A stretch of DNA of 64,000 nt, from NCBI RefSeq assembly GCF_026341035.1, contig NZ_JAPEOQ010000001.1:4960001-5024000 (forward strand), read 5' to 3'. Under the pieces are notes generated by a model. It was not told the DNA's origin, did no database searches, and saw only the letters and a program-made list of their open reading frames with translations. The stretch comes from Streptomyces sp. NBC_01016. GTDB lineage: Bacteria; Actinomycetota; Actinomycetes; Streptomycetales; Streptomycetaceae. The stretch's first letter is position 1. Each line of letters starts with the position of its first letter. The translations under genes and the position numbers were made by a program. This document shows positions 49,814 through 59,944 of the stretch, piece by piece.

Positions 49814-52576
49814 ATGCTGGTAGGTCGCACAGCGGAATGCGCGCGCCTCGCGGACCTCGTCGACGGCGCGCGCACCGGGCACAGCGCCGCCCTGGTCGTC
49901 CGTGGCGAGGCGGGCATCGGGAAGACCAGCCTGCTCGGTTACGCCGAATCCGTCGCCCGTGACCTCACGCGGCTGCACACGCAGGGCATCGAGACGGAGC
50001 GCGAACTGCCGTACGTGGGGCTCGCGGACCTGTTCCGGCCGGTCACCGACCACCTCGACCGCATCCCCGAACGGCAGGCCGCGGCCCTCACCGGCGCCCT
50101 CGCCCTGGGGCCCGCCGTCGCGCAGGACCGGTTCGCGGTCGCCGCCGGAACGCTCAGCCTGCTGGGCGCGATCAGCGAATCGGGCCCTGTCCTTGTCGTC
50201 GTCGACGACACCCAATGGCTCGACCCGTACTCCCTGGACGCCCTCGCCTTCGCGACCCGCCGCCTGGGCCGCGAGGGCGTGGTAGCCCTCTTCGCCACCC
50301 GCGACACCGACGAGACCGCCTCCCGCCTCGCGCCCGTGGAGTCCCTCAGCCTCCACGGTCTCGATGCCGGGGCGGCCCGCGAACTCGTCGCCGAGGAGGC
50401 CGCGGAGCCGCTGCCGCCGCACGACGTCCAGTGGCTGCTGTCCGAGGCCCGCGGCAACCCGCTCGCCCTCGTCGAACTCCCCGCCCTGATCGCCCACGGC
50501 GGCCACCGCCCCGACAGCGGCGCCCCGCTGCCCATCGGAGACATCCTCGCCCGCACCTTCCACAGCGCCATCACCCGGCTCCCCGACCCCACCCGGGACG
50601 CCATGCTGCTGCTCGCGGTCCTCGGCCCCCGCCCGCTCGCCGGAACCGAACGGGTACTGCGCGCCCACGAGTTGACCTACGCGGACCTCGAACCGGCCGA
50701 GCGGGCAGGCCTGATGACGGTCGAGGGCGGCGCGTACATCTTCCGGCACCCGCTCGTCCGCTCCGGCGTCTACCACGGCGCGACCGCCGTCCGCCGCTGG
50801 CGCGCCCACCGCACCGTCGCACGGGCCCTCCAGGGCGCCCGCGCCCCCGCCGCGCTCGAACGCTACGCCTGGCACCTGTCCGAATCTGGCGCCGACCCGG
50901 ACGAAGAGGTCGCCGCCGCGCTCACGAAGGCGGCGTCCGGCGGCCCCGCCAGCCTCACCTTCCCGCTCGCCGCCCGCCTCTACGCCCACGCCGCCCGCTT
51001 CACCCCCGACGACGAGGGCAAGGCGCTCCGTTTGCTCGCCGCCGCCCGCGCCGCCCAGGCCGCGGGCTCGCTCGACGAGTCCGCCGACCTTCTGGACCGC
51101 GCCCTCGACCATGCCTCACACGAACGCACTCGCCTGGAGCTGCGCCAACTGCGCTGCTACGTGGACATCCAGCGCGGCCGCCCCGCCCGCGCGCGCGAGC
51201 AGCTGCGCTCGGCCGTCGACGAGGCCCGCCGCGTCGACCCCTCGCTCGCCGCCGTCATGCTCGGCGGCATCACCCTCACCGAACTCGCCATCGGCGACCT
51301 CACGGCAGCCCGCGCCACGTCCGCCGAATCGATGCAGCTCGCGGACGCCTTCGGTGACGCGGCGGCGGCCCTGCCGGTACGCCTCCTGCACGCGCTGGTC
51401 GAACTCCTGGGCGGCAACGCGGAGGACGGCCGCGCCCTGCTCCACGACCTCGAAAAGCCCCTGGCCGTACCGGACCTGTCCTTCCCCTACCCGGTCTCCG
51501 GCGTCGGCGGCCTGTGCTACCTGGCCACGGAAGAGCTGGACCAGGGTCACGCGCTCCTCGACCGCGCGGTGCACGCGGCCCGCTCCTCCAGCACGGTCGG
51601 CCTCCTCGCCCACCTCCTCGGCACGCTCTCCGTCGTCGAGTTCTGGCGCGGCGAGTGGAACGCCTCGCTCGCCCACGCCGACGAATCCGTCCGCCTCGGC
51701 GAGGACACGGGCCGTGTCATCGAGGTGTGCCGGGCGCTGGCGGCGCAGGCCCGCACGGAGGCAGTCCTGGGCAGGGAGGCGGACTGCCGCAGTCACGAGG
51801 CACAGTGCCGCTCCCTGGCCGCGGCCGCCGAACTCCCCATGGACGCGGCACGCGCGCGTGGAGCGCTCGGCCTCCTCGAACTCGGCCTGGGGCGCTACGA
51901 AGACGCGGCGACACACCTGGAAGAGGTACGCGCCTTCTCCCTCGCCAACGGCCGCGGCGACGGCCTCTATCTCTCCTGGGCCGCCGACCTCGCCGAGGCC
52001 TACGTCCATCTGCACCGCACCGACGAGGCGTACGAGGTGCTGCGCGTCCTGGACCACGAGGCGGGCCGGGGCAGGCGCCCCATCACCGCCGCCGCTGCCG
52101 CCCGCTGCCGGGGCATGCTCGAACCGGCCTACGCGGAGCGGCACATGGACCGGGCGCTCGCCGAACTCGGCGACATCCAGGCCCCGTTCGAGCGGGGACG
52201 GACCGACTTCGCGTGCGGTGAGCTCCTGCGCCGCCTCGGCCGTCGCAGCGAGGCCCGCCGCCGGTTGCAGCGCGCCCTCGCCACCTTCGATCGCCTCGGC
52301 GCGGCCGGCTGGGCGGGCCGCGCCGCCGCCGAACTCCACGCCGCGGGCGGCGACCGCGTCGACTCGGGCCCCACACCACTGGACGGGCTGACCCCCCAGG
52401 AACTCCGCGTGGCCCTGGCGGTCGGCCGCGGAGTCACCAACCACGAAGCGGCGGAACAGCTCTTCCTCAGCGTCAAGACGGTCGAGTTCCACCTCGGCAA
52501 CATCTACCGAAAGCTGGACGGGGTGCACCGGCGGGCCCAACTCGTGCGCCTGCTCAGTGAGTCGGCGCGCCCCTGA
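49814..52576 (+). CDS. LAL-type LuxR regulator with AAA ATPase domain
   Basis: A 920-residue regulator of the large ATP-binding LuxR type. Walker A GEAGIGKTS is at about residues 32-40, Walker B is VLVVVDDTQWLD, a long TPR-like helical region spans about 350-850, and a LuxR helix-turn-helix ends the protein (LTPQELRVALAVGRGVTNHEAAEQLFLSVKTVEFHLGNIYRKL, read in parts). LAL proteins such as MalT activate catabolic or antibiotic genes after binding a ligand and ATP. The ATG at 49814 has no ribosome site, but TACCCT ends six bases before it, so a leaderless transcript is likely. Its target is not evident; the exporter gene upstream is under a separate SoxR-type promoter. Confidence 0.88.
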   Translation: MLVGRTAECARLADLVDGARTGHSAALVVRGEAGIGKTSLLGYAESVARDLTRLHTQGIETERELPYVGLADLFRPVTDHLDRIPERQAAALTGALALGPAVAQDRFAVAAGTLSLLGAISESGPVLVVVDDTQWLDPYSLDALAFATRRLGREGVVALFATRDTDETASRLAPVESLSLHGLDAGAARELVAEEAAEPLPPHDVQWLLSEARGNPLALVELPALIAHGGHRPDSGAPLPIGDILARTFHSAITRLPDPTRDAMLLLAVLGPRPLAGTERVLRAHELTYADLEPAERAGLMTVEGGAYIFRHPLVRSGVYHGATAVRRWRAHRTVARALQGARAPAALERYAWHLSESGADPDEEVAAALTKAASGGPASLTFPLAARLYAHAARFTPDDEGKALRLLAAARAAQAAGSLDESADLLDRALDHASHERTRLELRQLRCYVDIQRGRPARAREQLRSAVDEARRVDPSLAAVMLGGITLTELAIGDLTAARATSAESMQLADAFGDAAAALPVRLLHALVELLGGNAEDGRALLHDLEKPLAVPDLSFPYPVSGVGGLCYLATEELDQGHALLDRAVHAARSSSTVGLLAHLLGTLSVVEFWRGEWNASLAHADESVRLGEDTGRVIEVCRALAAQARTEAVLGREADCRSHEAQCRSLAAAAELPMDAARARGALGLLELGLGRYEDAATHLEEVRAFSLANGRGDGLYLSWAADLAEAYVHLHRTDEAYEVLRVLDHEAGRGRRPITAAAAARCRGMLEPAYAERHMDRALAELGDIQAPFERGRTDFACGELLRRLGRRSEARRRLQRALATFDRLGAAGWAGRAAAELHAAGGDRVDSGPTPLDGLTPQELRVALAVGRGVTNHEAAEQLFLSVKTVEFHLGNIYRKLDGVHRRAQLVRLLSESARP

Positions 52577-52603
52577 CGTACCTCCGCAGCGCGCACAGAC
52601 AGT

Positions 52604-52628
52604 GGGGGTGCCCGCATCGGGCACCCCC
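52604..52628 (+). terminator. Hairpin terminator after LuxR gene
   Basis: GGGGGTGCCCG, three-base loop, CGGGCACCCCC, 28 bases after the LuxR stop. Confidence 0.8.
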
Positions 52629-52695
52629 AGTCCCCCGTTATCCCCCGTGGGTTCCCCGTTGTTCCCCCGTCGGGTCCCCCGTGTCGAAAGCCCCC
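52624..52695 (-). other. Clustered C-runs, G-quadruplex candidate on minus strand
   Basis: Eight runs of four or five C fall within 72 bases, most inside a TCCCCCGT unit spaced 10-12 bp apart. The minus strand therefore carries eight G-runs with short loops. This lies in the 311-bp interval before the Wadjet operon, in which I see no gene. Confidence 0.55.
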
Positions 52696-52725
52696 GTGTG
52701 CTTTCGTGTCTCCACGATGGACCCG

Positions 52726-52781
52726 GCCGTACCCCCTGGGCCACGGGGAAAACCCTGGGATCGGGGGCCAGGGGGTACGGC
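52726..52781. promoter_or_regulatory. 14-bp perfect inverted repeat upstream of Wadjet operon
   Basis: GCCGTACCCCCTGG at 52726-52739 and its exact complement at 52768-52781, with a 28-base loop, end 106 bp before jetA. It may be an operator for the defence operon or a second terminator hairpin insulating it from the LuxR gene. Confidence 0.5.
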
Positions 52782-52887
52782 AGGTGGTGTAGTCGCGGCC
52801 ATGGCGCTACCACCGGGCAGTCGTGACCGGCGGTGATGCGGCGAATACCCGGCCCGGCGCTTGCGTCGTCGGGGACAATGGGCGGCG

Positions 52888-54474
52888 ATGATCGAAGAAC
52901 CACCACCGCACGCCGACACGGAGGACTACTCGCCCTTCGCGCACCTCACGGTGCAGAACACCGTGCTGTATCGCGCCGTCATGGGCACTTTCCTCGAGGC
53001 GAAGGAGCGCTTCGCCGTACACCTGCGCCCCGAGGACGTGCACGGGATGCTGCCGACCCAGCGGCGCCCCGCCGACGTCGACCAGGTCGGGCAGGCACTC
53101 GACACCCTGGTGCGATGGGGGAACCTGAGGGCCGACCCCGACACCGCGCGCGTCACCGCAGTCGAGGACTTTTACCGCAAACGGTTCATCTATCAGTTGA
53201 CACGGGCGGGCGAGGCCGCCGAAGAAGCGCTGCAGACGTACGACAACGCGCTGGGGCGGCGCGGTGCACTGCAGGCGGTCGCGTTGCACGACATCATCAC
53301 GCAGCTGCGGGCCCTGCTGGTCATCGCCTCGGATGTCGAGGCGGGCGCGGGCGACCCGGCGAAGGTGCATCTCACCCTCGACGCCCTCACCAGCCGGTTC
53401 ACCGATCTCGCCGACAACGCCAGGGCGTTCATGGGGTCCCTGCAGAGCACCATCGACCTCCACGGCGTCGAGGTCGAGGTGTTCCTCGCGTACAAGGACC
53501 AGCTCATCGACTACCTCCAGAGGTTTGTGCAGGACCTGATCACCCTCGGTGGGCGGATCGCCCGGCTCATCGGAGAGCTGGAAGGGCGCATCGAACCGCT
53601 GCTGAGGATCGCCGCCGCGCGCGAGGCCGGCGACGCTGCGCCCGAGGAGGCCGACCGGGCCGAGAAGCTGGCCTACGACCGGTGGAGCGGGCGCTGGGAC
53701 GGGCTCGCCGCCTGGTTCGTCTCCGAGGTCGGGCGGGAATCGCAGGCGCGGCTGCTGCGCGGCCGGGCGCTCGGTGCGATCCCTCAACTCCTCGCGGTGG
53801 TCCGTTCCTTGAACGACCGCCGGGCCGGCCGTTCGGACCGGTCGGCGGACTTCCGTACGCTGGCCCGCTGGTTCGCCGAGGCCCCCGACGACGCGGCCCG
53901 GCACCGGTTGTGGCGCACCGCCTTCGGCCTCTACCCGGCCCGGCACCTCTCCGTGGACGCGGACACGGCCAGCGAACGGGCTGCCGACCCGGTCGCCGCC
54001 GCGACCCCCTGGGCCGAGGCGCCGGCCCTGCGTATCAGCCCCCAGCTGCGCCGTACCGGCAGCTACGAGCGGCGTGGCAAGACCCGCAGGGTCGAGGACC
54101 GCTCGGCGGCCCGAAGCCATCTCGCGGCGCTCGCCGCAGAGCAGTCCGCGCAGACGGCCGCCGCGCGCGCCCGGCTCGTCACCGACGGGGAGATACGCCT
54201 CTCCCGGCTCGGTGAACTCGACACGCTCGCCTTCCGGCTCTTCCTCCAACTGCTCGGTGACGCCCTCGCCACATGGCGCCCCGGCATGACGCAAACCGTC
54301 GCGACCAGTAACGACGGGGCCATGGAGATCCGCCTGACCGCCCTGCCTCGTGATGCGGGGCAGGCGGAGATCCGCTTGCCGGACGGGATCTTCCGGGGGC
54401 CGGATCACCTCGTGGAGATCGTCGACCTGGCCATCGGCGACACGGCCGCGGCCACGGAAGGGGCTGTCAGATGA
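52888..54474 (+). CDS. jetA: Wadjet JetA subunit (DUF2397 / TIGR02677 type)
   Basis: A 528-residue protein with the helical and winged-helix character of the kleisin-like JetA subunit. It starts with YSPFAHLTVQNTVLYRAVMG and has the typical FYRKRFIYQLTRAGEAAEEAL segment; the rest is Arg/Ala-rich helix. In Wadjet complexes JetA bridges the SMC-like JetC dimer and carries JetB. Gene order, lengths and overlaps with jetB, jetC and jetD agree with the DUF2397-DUF2398-TIGR02680-DUF2399 form, type II in the published scheme as I recall it. The ATG at 52888 lacks a clear ribosome site; GACAAT nearby may be a -10 of a short-leader transcript. Confidence 0.88.
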   Translation: MIEEPPPHADTEDYSPFAHLTVQNTVLYRAVMGTFLEAKERFAVHLRPEDVHGMLPTQRRPADVDQVGQALDTLVRWGNLRADPDTARVTAVEDFYRKRFIYQLTRAGEAAEEALQTYDNALGRRGALQAVALHDIITQLRALLVIASDVEAGAGDPAKVHLTLDALTSRFTDLADNARAFMGSLQSTIDLHGVEVEVFLAYKDQLIDYLQRFVQDLITLGGRIARLIGELEGRIEPLLRIAAAREAGDAAPEEADRAEKLAYDRWSGRWDGLAAWFVSEVGRESQARLLRGRALGAIPQLLAVVRSLNDRRAGRSDRSADFRTLARWFAEAPDDAARHRLWRTAFGLYPARHLSVDADTASERAADPVAAATPWAEAPALRISPQLRRTGSYERRGKTRRVEDRSAARSHLAALAAEQSAQTAAARARLVTDGEIRLSRLGELDTLAFRLFLQLLGDALATWRPGMTQTVATSNDGAMEIRLTALPRDAGQAEIRLPDGIFRGPDHLVEIVDLAIGDTAAATEGAVR

Positions 54475-55700
54475 CCACGCCCCTCGCCGAAGTCCTCGAC
54501 GGGCAGCGCGCAGCCGACTTCCAGCGGGCCGCGCGGGCCCTGCTCAACGAGCCGTTGCTGCTCGCCACGGGCCCGTACGCGGACGAATTCCGGCTGGTGC
54601 GCGGGCACGCCGACGACCTGCGAGACTGGTTCGACCGCAACACCGGCTGGTCGCTCCAGGTCGACGCGCAGGCCGCCCGCCTGCGCAAGGCCCCCGGTAC
54701 CCGGCACGACGCCACCCACCCCGCGCGTGAGCCGAACGCCGCGGCCCGCCCCTTCACGCGGCGCCGCTACGTCCTGTTGTGCCTCGCCCTCGCTGCCTTG
54801 GAGCGCGGCGAGGCACAGATCGCCCTCGGTCGACTCGCCGACCACATCGTCCTCGACGCCGCCGATCCCCAACTGGTCGCCACAGGAATCGAGTTCACCC
54901 TGGACCGGCGCGACGAACGCCTCGACCTCGCCGCCGTCGTGCGCCTGCTGCTGCGCCTCGGAGTGCTGCGCCGGGTCGCCGGGGACGAGGACGCGTACGT
55001 CAACGGCGCCGGGGACGTCCTCTACGACGTCGAGCGCCGCGTGCTCGCCGGGCTGCTCGCCACGCGCAACGGCCCCTCGCTCGTCAGTGCCTCCACGTTC
55101 GAGGAGCGCCTCGCCGCGCTCACCGCGGAGACCGCCCTCGACAGCGACGACCTGCGCTTCCGTGCCACCCGGCACACCCTCACTCGTCGCCTGCTCGACG
55201 ACCCCGTTCTCTACTACGACGAACTCACCGACGCGGAGTTGTCGTATCTGACCCGTCAGCGTTCCTTCCTCACCGCGCGCATCACCGAACTGACCGGGCT
55301 CGTCGCGGAGGTGCGGGCCGAGGGCATCGCGATGGTCGACCCGAAGGACGACCTGACAGACGTGCGCATGCCCGAGCAGGGCACCAACGGCCACATCACC
55401 CTGCTCCTCGCCGAGCATCTCGCCGCCCAGGACAAGCCCGTCACTCTGGCCACGCTGCACGTGCGCGTACGTGAGCTCGCCACCGAGCACGGCAGTTACT
55501 GGGCCAAGACCGCGAAGGAACCGGGTGCCGAACCCGAACTCGTCGAGCGAGCCGTCACCCGGCTCGAAGCCCTGGGCCTCATCACGCGCGACGGCACCAC
55601 GGTGCGCGCGCGGCCCGCGCTCGCCCGCTACGCCGTCGGCGAGACCGTCGTGCTCGACACCCGCACCACCCGCACCGCCACACCCCGGAAGGGCCTGTGA
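54471..55700 (+). CDS. jetB: Wadjet JetB subunit (DUF2398 / TIGR02678 type)
   Basis: A 409-residue protein of the JetB (KITE-like, tandem winged-helix) family. Recognisable segments are FQRAARALLNEPLLLA near the start, RRYVLLCLALAALERGEAQIALGRLAD, and the Tyr-rich DDPVLYYDELTDAELSYLTRQR. JetB dimers bind JetA and hold DNA in the loop-extruding complex. The start overlaps the jetA stop by ATGA, and the stop overlaps the jetC GTG by GTGA, so the subunits are translated in a coupled way. Confidence 0.9.
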   Translation: MTTPLAEVLDGQRAADFQRAARALLNEPLLLATGPYADEFRLVRGHADDLRDWFDRNTGWSLQVDAQAARLRKAPGTRHDATHPAREPNAAARPFTRRRYVLLCLALAALERGEAQIALGRLADHIVLDAADPQLVATGIEFTLDRRDERLDLAAVVRLLLRLGVLRRVAGDEDAYVNGAGDVLYDVERRVLAGLLATRNGPSLVSASTFEERLAALTAETALDSDDLRFRATRHTLTRRLLDDPVLYYDELTDAELSYLTRQRSFLTARITELTGLVAEVRAEGIAMVDPKDDLTDVRMPEQGTNGHITLLLAEHLAAQDKPVTLATLHVRVRELATEHGSYWAKTAKEPGAEPELVERAVTRLEALGLITRDGTTVRARPALARYAVGETVVLDTRTTRTATPRKGL

Positions 55701-58700
55701 CCATGACCGACCCCGCCGCGCCGGCCGCCGGCCAGCCCCTCAAGGACCTCCCCGAACCGGCCCCTGGGCGCTGGAAGCCGCTGCGGATCGGGCTCGTCGA
55801 CCTCTTCTACTACGACGACGAGGAGTTCTGGTTCCGTGACGGGCGGCTTTTGCTGCGCGGCAACAACGGCACCGGAAAGTCCAAGGTCCTGGCCCTGACA
55901 CTGCCGTTCCTCCTGGACGGCGACCTTTCCGCACGCCGTGTCGAACCGGACGGCGACCCGCACAAGCGCATGGAGTGGAACCTCCTGCTCGGCGGCGAGC
56001 ACCCGCACTCCGAACGGCTCGGCTACACCTGGATCGAGTTCGGCCGCGTCGACGAGACCACGGGCGAGGCACACTTCCGCACGCTCCTGTGCGGCCTGAA
56101 GGCGGTCGCCGGGCGCGGCATCGCCCGCCACTGGTTCGCCGTCACCGACCAGCGCATCGGGCGCGACCTGAACCTGCTGGACGCCACCCGCACCGCGCTG
56201 TCCCGGGAGCGGCTCGCCGAGGCCGTCGCCGGGCACGGCATGGTCCACGACACGGCCAAGGCGTACCGGCGGGCCGTCGACGAGGCCCTGTTCGGACTGG
56301 GGGAACAGCGCTACACCGCCCTTGTCGACCTGCTCGTCCAGCTCCGCCAGCCGCAGCTGTCCAAGCGGCCCAACGAGGCGGCCCTGTCACGGGCGTTGAC
56401 CGAGGCGCTGCCGCCGATGGATCAGGCCGTCGTCGCGGACGTCGCCGAGGCGTTCCGGTCCCTCGACGAGGAGAAGGACGAATTGCGTGCCGCCGGTGAG
56501 GCGGAGCGCGCCGCGACCGCCTTCCTCGACCACTACCGCCGCTACGCCCGCGTCGCCTCCCGCCGTCGTGCCCGTCTCCCGCGTGAGGAACACGTGCGGT
56601 ACGAGACCCTCAACCGCGACCTGAACCGGCACCAGGCCGAGAAGGCGGCGGCGGAGACGGCCCGCGAGGCGGCGTCCGCGCGGCTCGCCGTGCTCGACGA
56701 GACTGCCGCCCGTCTTGCCGCGCAGGACACCGCGCTGCGCGAAGGCCCCGAAATGCGCGACGCACGCGCCCTGGAACAGGCCGCCGCCGACGCGCACCGC
56801 ACGGCGGCCGACGCCGCACAAGTGGCGCGCGACCGCGCTGAGGCCGAGGCCCTGCACCAGCGTGCCCTCGAGCGGGAGAACGCGGCCGCCGGCCGGCTTC
56901 GGGCTGTCGAGGAGCGCGTGGCCGAGACCCTGTCGCGCGCCACGGACACGGCCCGGGCCGCCCGCATCACCACCGACATCCGCGTCGACGGCGCGCCGCT
57001 CGCGGAGCTGCGCAAGGCCGCCGAGGGGGAGGTGGAGCGGCGTCACCGCACCGTCGCGCACGTCGACGCCCTCGCCACACGCGTGGAAGAGGCTTCCGCC
57101 GAGCGGCTCGCGGCCGCGCACCGCGCCGACGAGACGGAGGAGGAAGTCACCCACACCGCCGAGCTGAGAGCCGAGGCGGACGCGGCGGCCGAGGACCGCG
57201 GACGGGACCTCGTTCAATCCGTGCGCGGACACCTCGCCGAATGCACGGAGTTGATGGTCGACGACCAGACCGGGATGCTCGACCGCCTCCAGGACTGGAC
57301 CGGCCACCTGAACGGCCCGTCGCCCGCCCGGGCCGCCGTGGGTGCCGCCCAGCGTGTGCGTGCCGCCGAACTGGCCGACGCGGCGGCCGGCAACGCGCAG
57401 AGGGAAGCGGCCCTGCGCTCGGCGGAATCCGAACTACGTCGTGAACACCAGCAGTTGGAGGCGGGCGGTCAGCGCGGGCCGTCCGCGCCGTACACACGTG
57501 GCGACGGCGTGCGGGAAGGGCGGCAGGGAGCCCCGCTGTGGCGACTCGTCGACTTTCGTGACGACAGCGCGGACGCCTCGGGGCTCGACGCCGACGCGCG
57601 AGCCGGACTCGAAGCGGCTCTCGAGGCGTCCGGGCTGCTCGACGCCTGGGTGCTGCCCGACGGCAGCGCCATGACCACCGTCGACACGGAGGACGTCCTC
57701 GTACGCGCCTCTGCCCCGTTGGCCGGACCGACCCTCGCCGACGTGCTGCGGCCCGCGATCGACCACGCGGACGCGGGCGCGACCGCCGTGTCCGAAGCGG
57801 CGGTCGACCGACTGCTGCGCTCCATCGCCCTGGACGCGCGGGCCATCGAGGACTCCGCTGAGAGCGCGGGCGTTCTCACGGCCGTCAGTGCCGACGGCCG
57901 CTTCCGTGTCGGTGCTCTCACCGGCCGCTGGACCAAGCCGGCCGCCGCGTACGTGGGGGAGGGGGCCCGCGAGGCGGCGCGCCGTGCGCGCATTGCCGTC
58001 GTCGTTGCCGAATTGGAGTACACGAGCGAGCAGTTGAGTCGCATCGAGGAAGCCGGCAGACGTGTTCAGGCCCGCCGCCGGACCCTCGACACCGAACTCG
58101 CCGCGCTGCCCGACGATGCACCTCTGCGCCAGGCTTACGCCCATGCCGGCACGGCCGCAGCGGCCGCCCAGCGGGCCGGGGAGCGCCACGCCGAGCAGGC
58201 CCGACGACTGGCTCGCGCCATCGAGTACGCCGAGTCGGCGGACCGCGAACTCGACGACACGGCGGCCGACTTGGGGCTTCCCGCGGACCGTGAAGGACTC
58301 GATGCCGTGCGCCAGGGGCTCACCGGCCACGCCCTCGTGCTCGCCGCTCTCTGGCCCGAGCTACGCGAACGCGGCGAGGCCGCGAGCGCGTTGGCCGAGG
58401 AGCGGGCCGAGACCGGACAGGCTGCCGAGCGCGCCGAGGCGTTCGCCTCGCGCGCCGAGGAGGCGGTGCGCCTGGCAGCCGCCGCCGATGAACGCCACCT
58501 CACCCTCCGTTCCACGGTCGGTGCCGCCGTCGCCGATCTGGAGCGCCGCCTCGCCGAAACCGCCGACGCACTGCGCACCTGCGCAGAAGACGAGCGGAGA
58601 GCGCGCGAGGCGCACACCACCGCGCAGCGCCTCGCGGACAAGGCCGAGGGCCGCATCGAGCAGCTCCAGGAGGACATCACGGCGGCCACGGCCCAGCGTG

Positions 58701-59944
58701 CGGACGCCATCGCCGCGTTCCAGAGGTTCGTCGGCACCGGCCTGCTCATTGTCGCGCTGCCCGAACTCGACGTCCCCGACCAGCACTCCGGGCCCTGGGC
58801 GCCGACTCCCGCGATCGCGCTCGCCCGCGCCGTCGAGCAGGAACTGGGCTCGGTCGACAGCTCGGACGGGGCGTGGGAGCGCGTACAGAAGCGCCTGAAC
58901 GAGGAGTACAAGGCACTTCAGGACGCCCTCTCCCGGCACGGGCACTCCGCGTCGGCGCGGATGGTCGAGGACGGCATGGTCGTCGACATCGTGTACCAGG
59001 GTCGTGAACGCGCCGTGCCCGCGCTTGCCGGGGCGCTCACCGCCGAGGTGGCCGAACTCCAGCGGATCCTGTCCGCGCACGAGCGCGAGATCCTGGAGAC
59101 ATACCTGCTCACCGAGGTCGCGGGAACGCTGCAGGAGCTGATCGGTGCTGCGGAGCGGCAGGTGGTGGCGATGAATGCCGAACTCGAGGATCGGCCCACC
59201 TCCACAGGTATGCGGCTGCGCCTGGTGTGGCGCCCGTCCCGCAAGGCGCCGGCCGGGCTTGCCAGGGCCCGCGAACTCCTGCGGCAGTCTGCTGACGCGT
59301 GGTCGACCGAGGACCGCGCCGCCGTCGGCGAGTTCCTCCAGACACAGATCGCGGCGCAGCAGGAGGGCGACAGTGCGGGAAGCTGGCTGGAGTACCTGAC
59401 CGAGGCGCTCGACTACCGCTCTTGGCACGAGTTCGGCATCGAGCGCCACCAGCATGGCAAGTGGGTGCCGGCGACCGGACCCGCTTCCGGCGGTGAACGT
59501 GTCCTGGCCGTGTCGGTGCCGCTGTTCGCCGCCGCGTCCTCGCACTACCAGACGGCGAGCAATCCACAGGCGCCGCGTCTGGTCACACTCGACGAGGCGT
59601 TCGCGGGCGTCGACGACGACTCGCGCGCCAAGTGCCTCGGTCTGCTGCACGCCTTCGACCTGGACGTGGTGATGACCAGCGAGCGCGAGTGGGCGTGCTA
59701 TCCGCAGGTGCCGGGCGTCGCCATCGCGCAGCTGTCCAGGATCGACGAGGTCGCCGCCGTGCTGGTCAGTCGGTGGGAGTGGAACGGCGCGCGGCGGGAG
59801 AGAGGCCCGGACCCGCGCGCGGCGCTCATACCCGTCGTGCCTGGCCCCCGGGCCGTACCGGGAGGGCCCAAAGCCTCCGAGTACAGCGGCGGATTTGTCG
59901 GGGCAGTCGACGCCGATGCGGCCCAGGAGTCGCTGTGGGACTGA
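55697..59944 (+). CDS. jetC: Wadjet JetC, SMC-like condensin ATPase (TIGR02680)
   Basis: A 1415-residue SMC-like ATPase. Walker A is at residues 55-62 (GNNGTGKS), the ABC signature begins at 1264 (SGGER), and Walker B includes Leu-Asp-Glu at 1298-1300 followed by the D-loop region AFAGVDDDSR. Between the heads are two long Ala/Glu/Arg-rich coiled-coil arms (about 280-590 and 760-1030) around a hinge-like insert with WRLVDFRDD. It is the loop-extruding motor that recognises small circular DNA. The GTG at 55697 and an ATG two codons later are both possible starts behind GGAAGGG. The 45-residue tail beyond the ATPase is Pro/Gly-rich. Confidence 0.93.
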   Translation: MTMTDPAAPAAGQPLKDLPEPAPGRWKPLRIGLVDLFYYDDEEFWFRDGRLLLRGNNGTGKSKVLALTLPFLLDGDLSARRVEPDGDPHKRMEWNLLLGGEHPHSERLGYTWIEFGRVDETTGEAHFRTLLCGLKAVAGRGIARHWFAVTDQRIGRDLNLLDATRTALSRERLAEAVAGHGMVHDTAKAYRRAVDEALFGLGEQRYTALVDLLVQLRQPQLSKRPNEAALSRALTEALPPMDQAVVADVAEAFRSLDEEKDELRAAGEAERAATAFLDHYRRYARVASRRRARLPREEHVRYETLNRDLNRHQAEKAAAETAREAASARLAVLDETAARLAAQDTALREGPEMRDARALEQAAADAHRTAADAAQVARDRAEAEALHQRALERENAAAGRLRAVEERVAETLSRATDTARAARITTDIRVDGAPLAELRKAAEGEVERRHRTVAHVDALATRVEEASAERLAAAHRADETEEEVTHTAELRAEADAAAEDRGRDLVQSVRGHLAECTELMVDDQTGMLDRLQDWTGHLNGPSPARAAVGAAQRVRAAELADAAAGNAQREAALRSAESELRREHQQLEAGGQRGPSAPYTRGDGVREGRQGAPLWRLVDFRDDSADASGLDADARAGLEAALEASGLLDAWVLPDGSAMTTVDTEDVLVRASAPLAGPTLADVLRPAIDHADAGATAVSEAAVDRLLRSIALDARAIEDSAESAGVLTAVSADGRFRVGALTGRWTKPAAAYVGEGAREAARRARIAVVVAELEYTSEQLSRIEEAGRRVQARRRTLDTELAALPDDAPLRQAYAHAGTAAAAAQRAGERHAEQARRLARAIEYAESADRELDDTAADLGLPADREGLDAVRQGLTGHALVLAALWPELRERGEAASALAEERAETGQAAERAEAFASRAEEAVRLAAAADERHLTLRSTVGAAVADLERRLAETADALRTCAEDERRAREAHTTAQRLADKAEGRIEQLQEDITAATAQRADAIAAFQRFVGTGLLIVALPELDVPDQHSGPWAPTPAIALARAVEQELGSVDSSDGAWERVQKRLNEEYKALQDALSRHGHSASARMVEDGMVVDIVYQGRERAVPALAGALTAEVAELQRILSAHEREILETYLLTEVAGTLQELIGAAERQVVAMNAELEDRPTSTGMRLRLVWRPSRKAPAGLARARELLRQSADAWSTEDRAAVGEFLQTQIAAQQEGDSAGSWLEYLTEALDYRSWHEFGIERHQHGKWVPATGPASGGERVLAVSVPLFAAASSHYQTASNPQAPRLVTLDEAFAGVDDDSRAKCLGLLHAFDLDVVMTSEREWACYPQVPGVAIAQLSRIDEVAAVLVSRWEWNGARRERGPDPRAALIPVVPGPRAVPGGPKASEYSGGFVGAVDADAAQESLWD

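Noticed and set aside
55697..59944. JetC as the housekeeping SMC or MukB
   Set aside because: The neighbours are JetA, JetB and JetD types, the length exceeds SMC, and ScpA/ScpB genes are absent.
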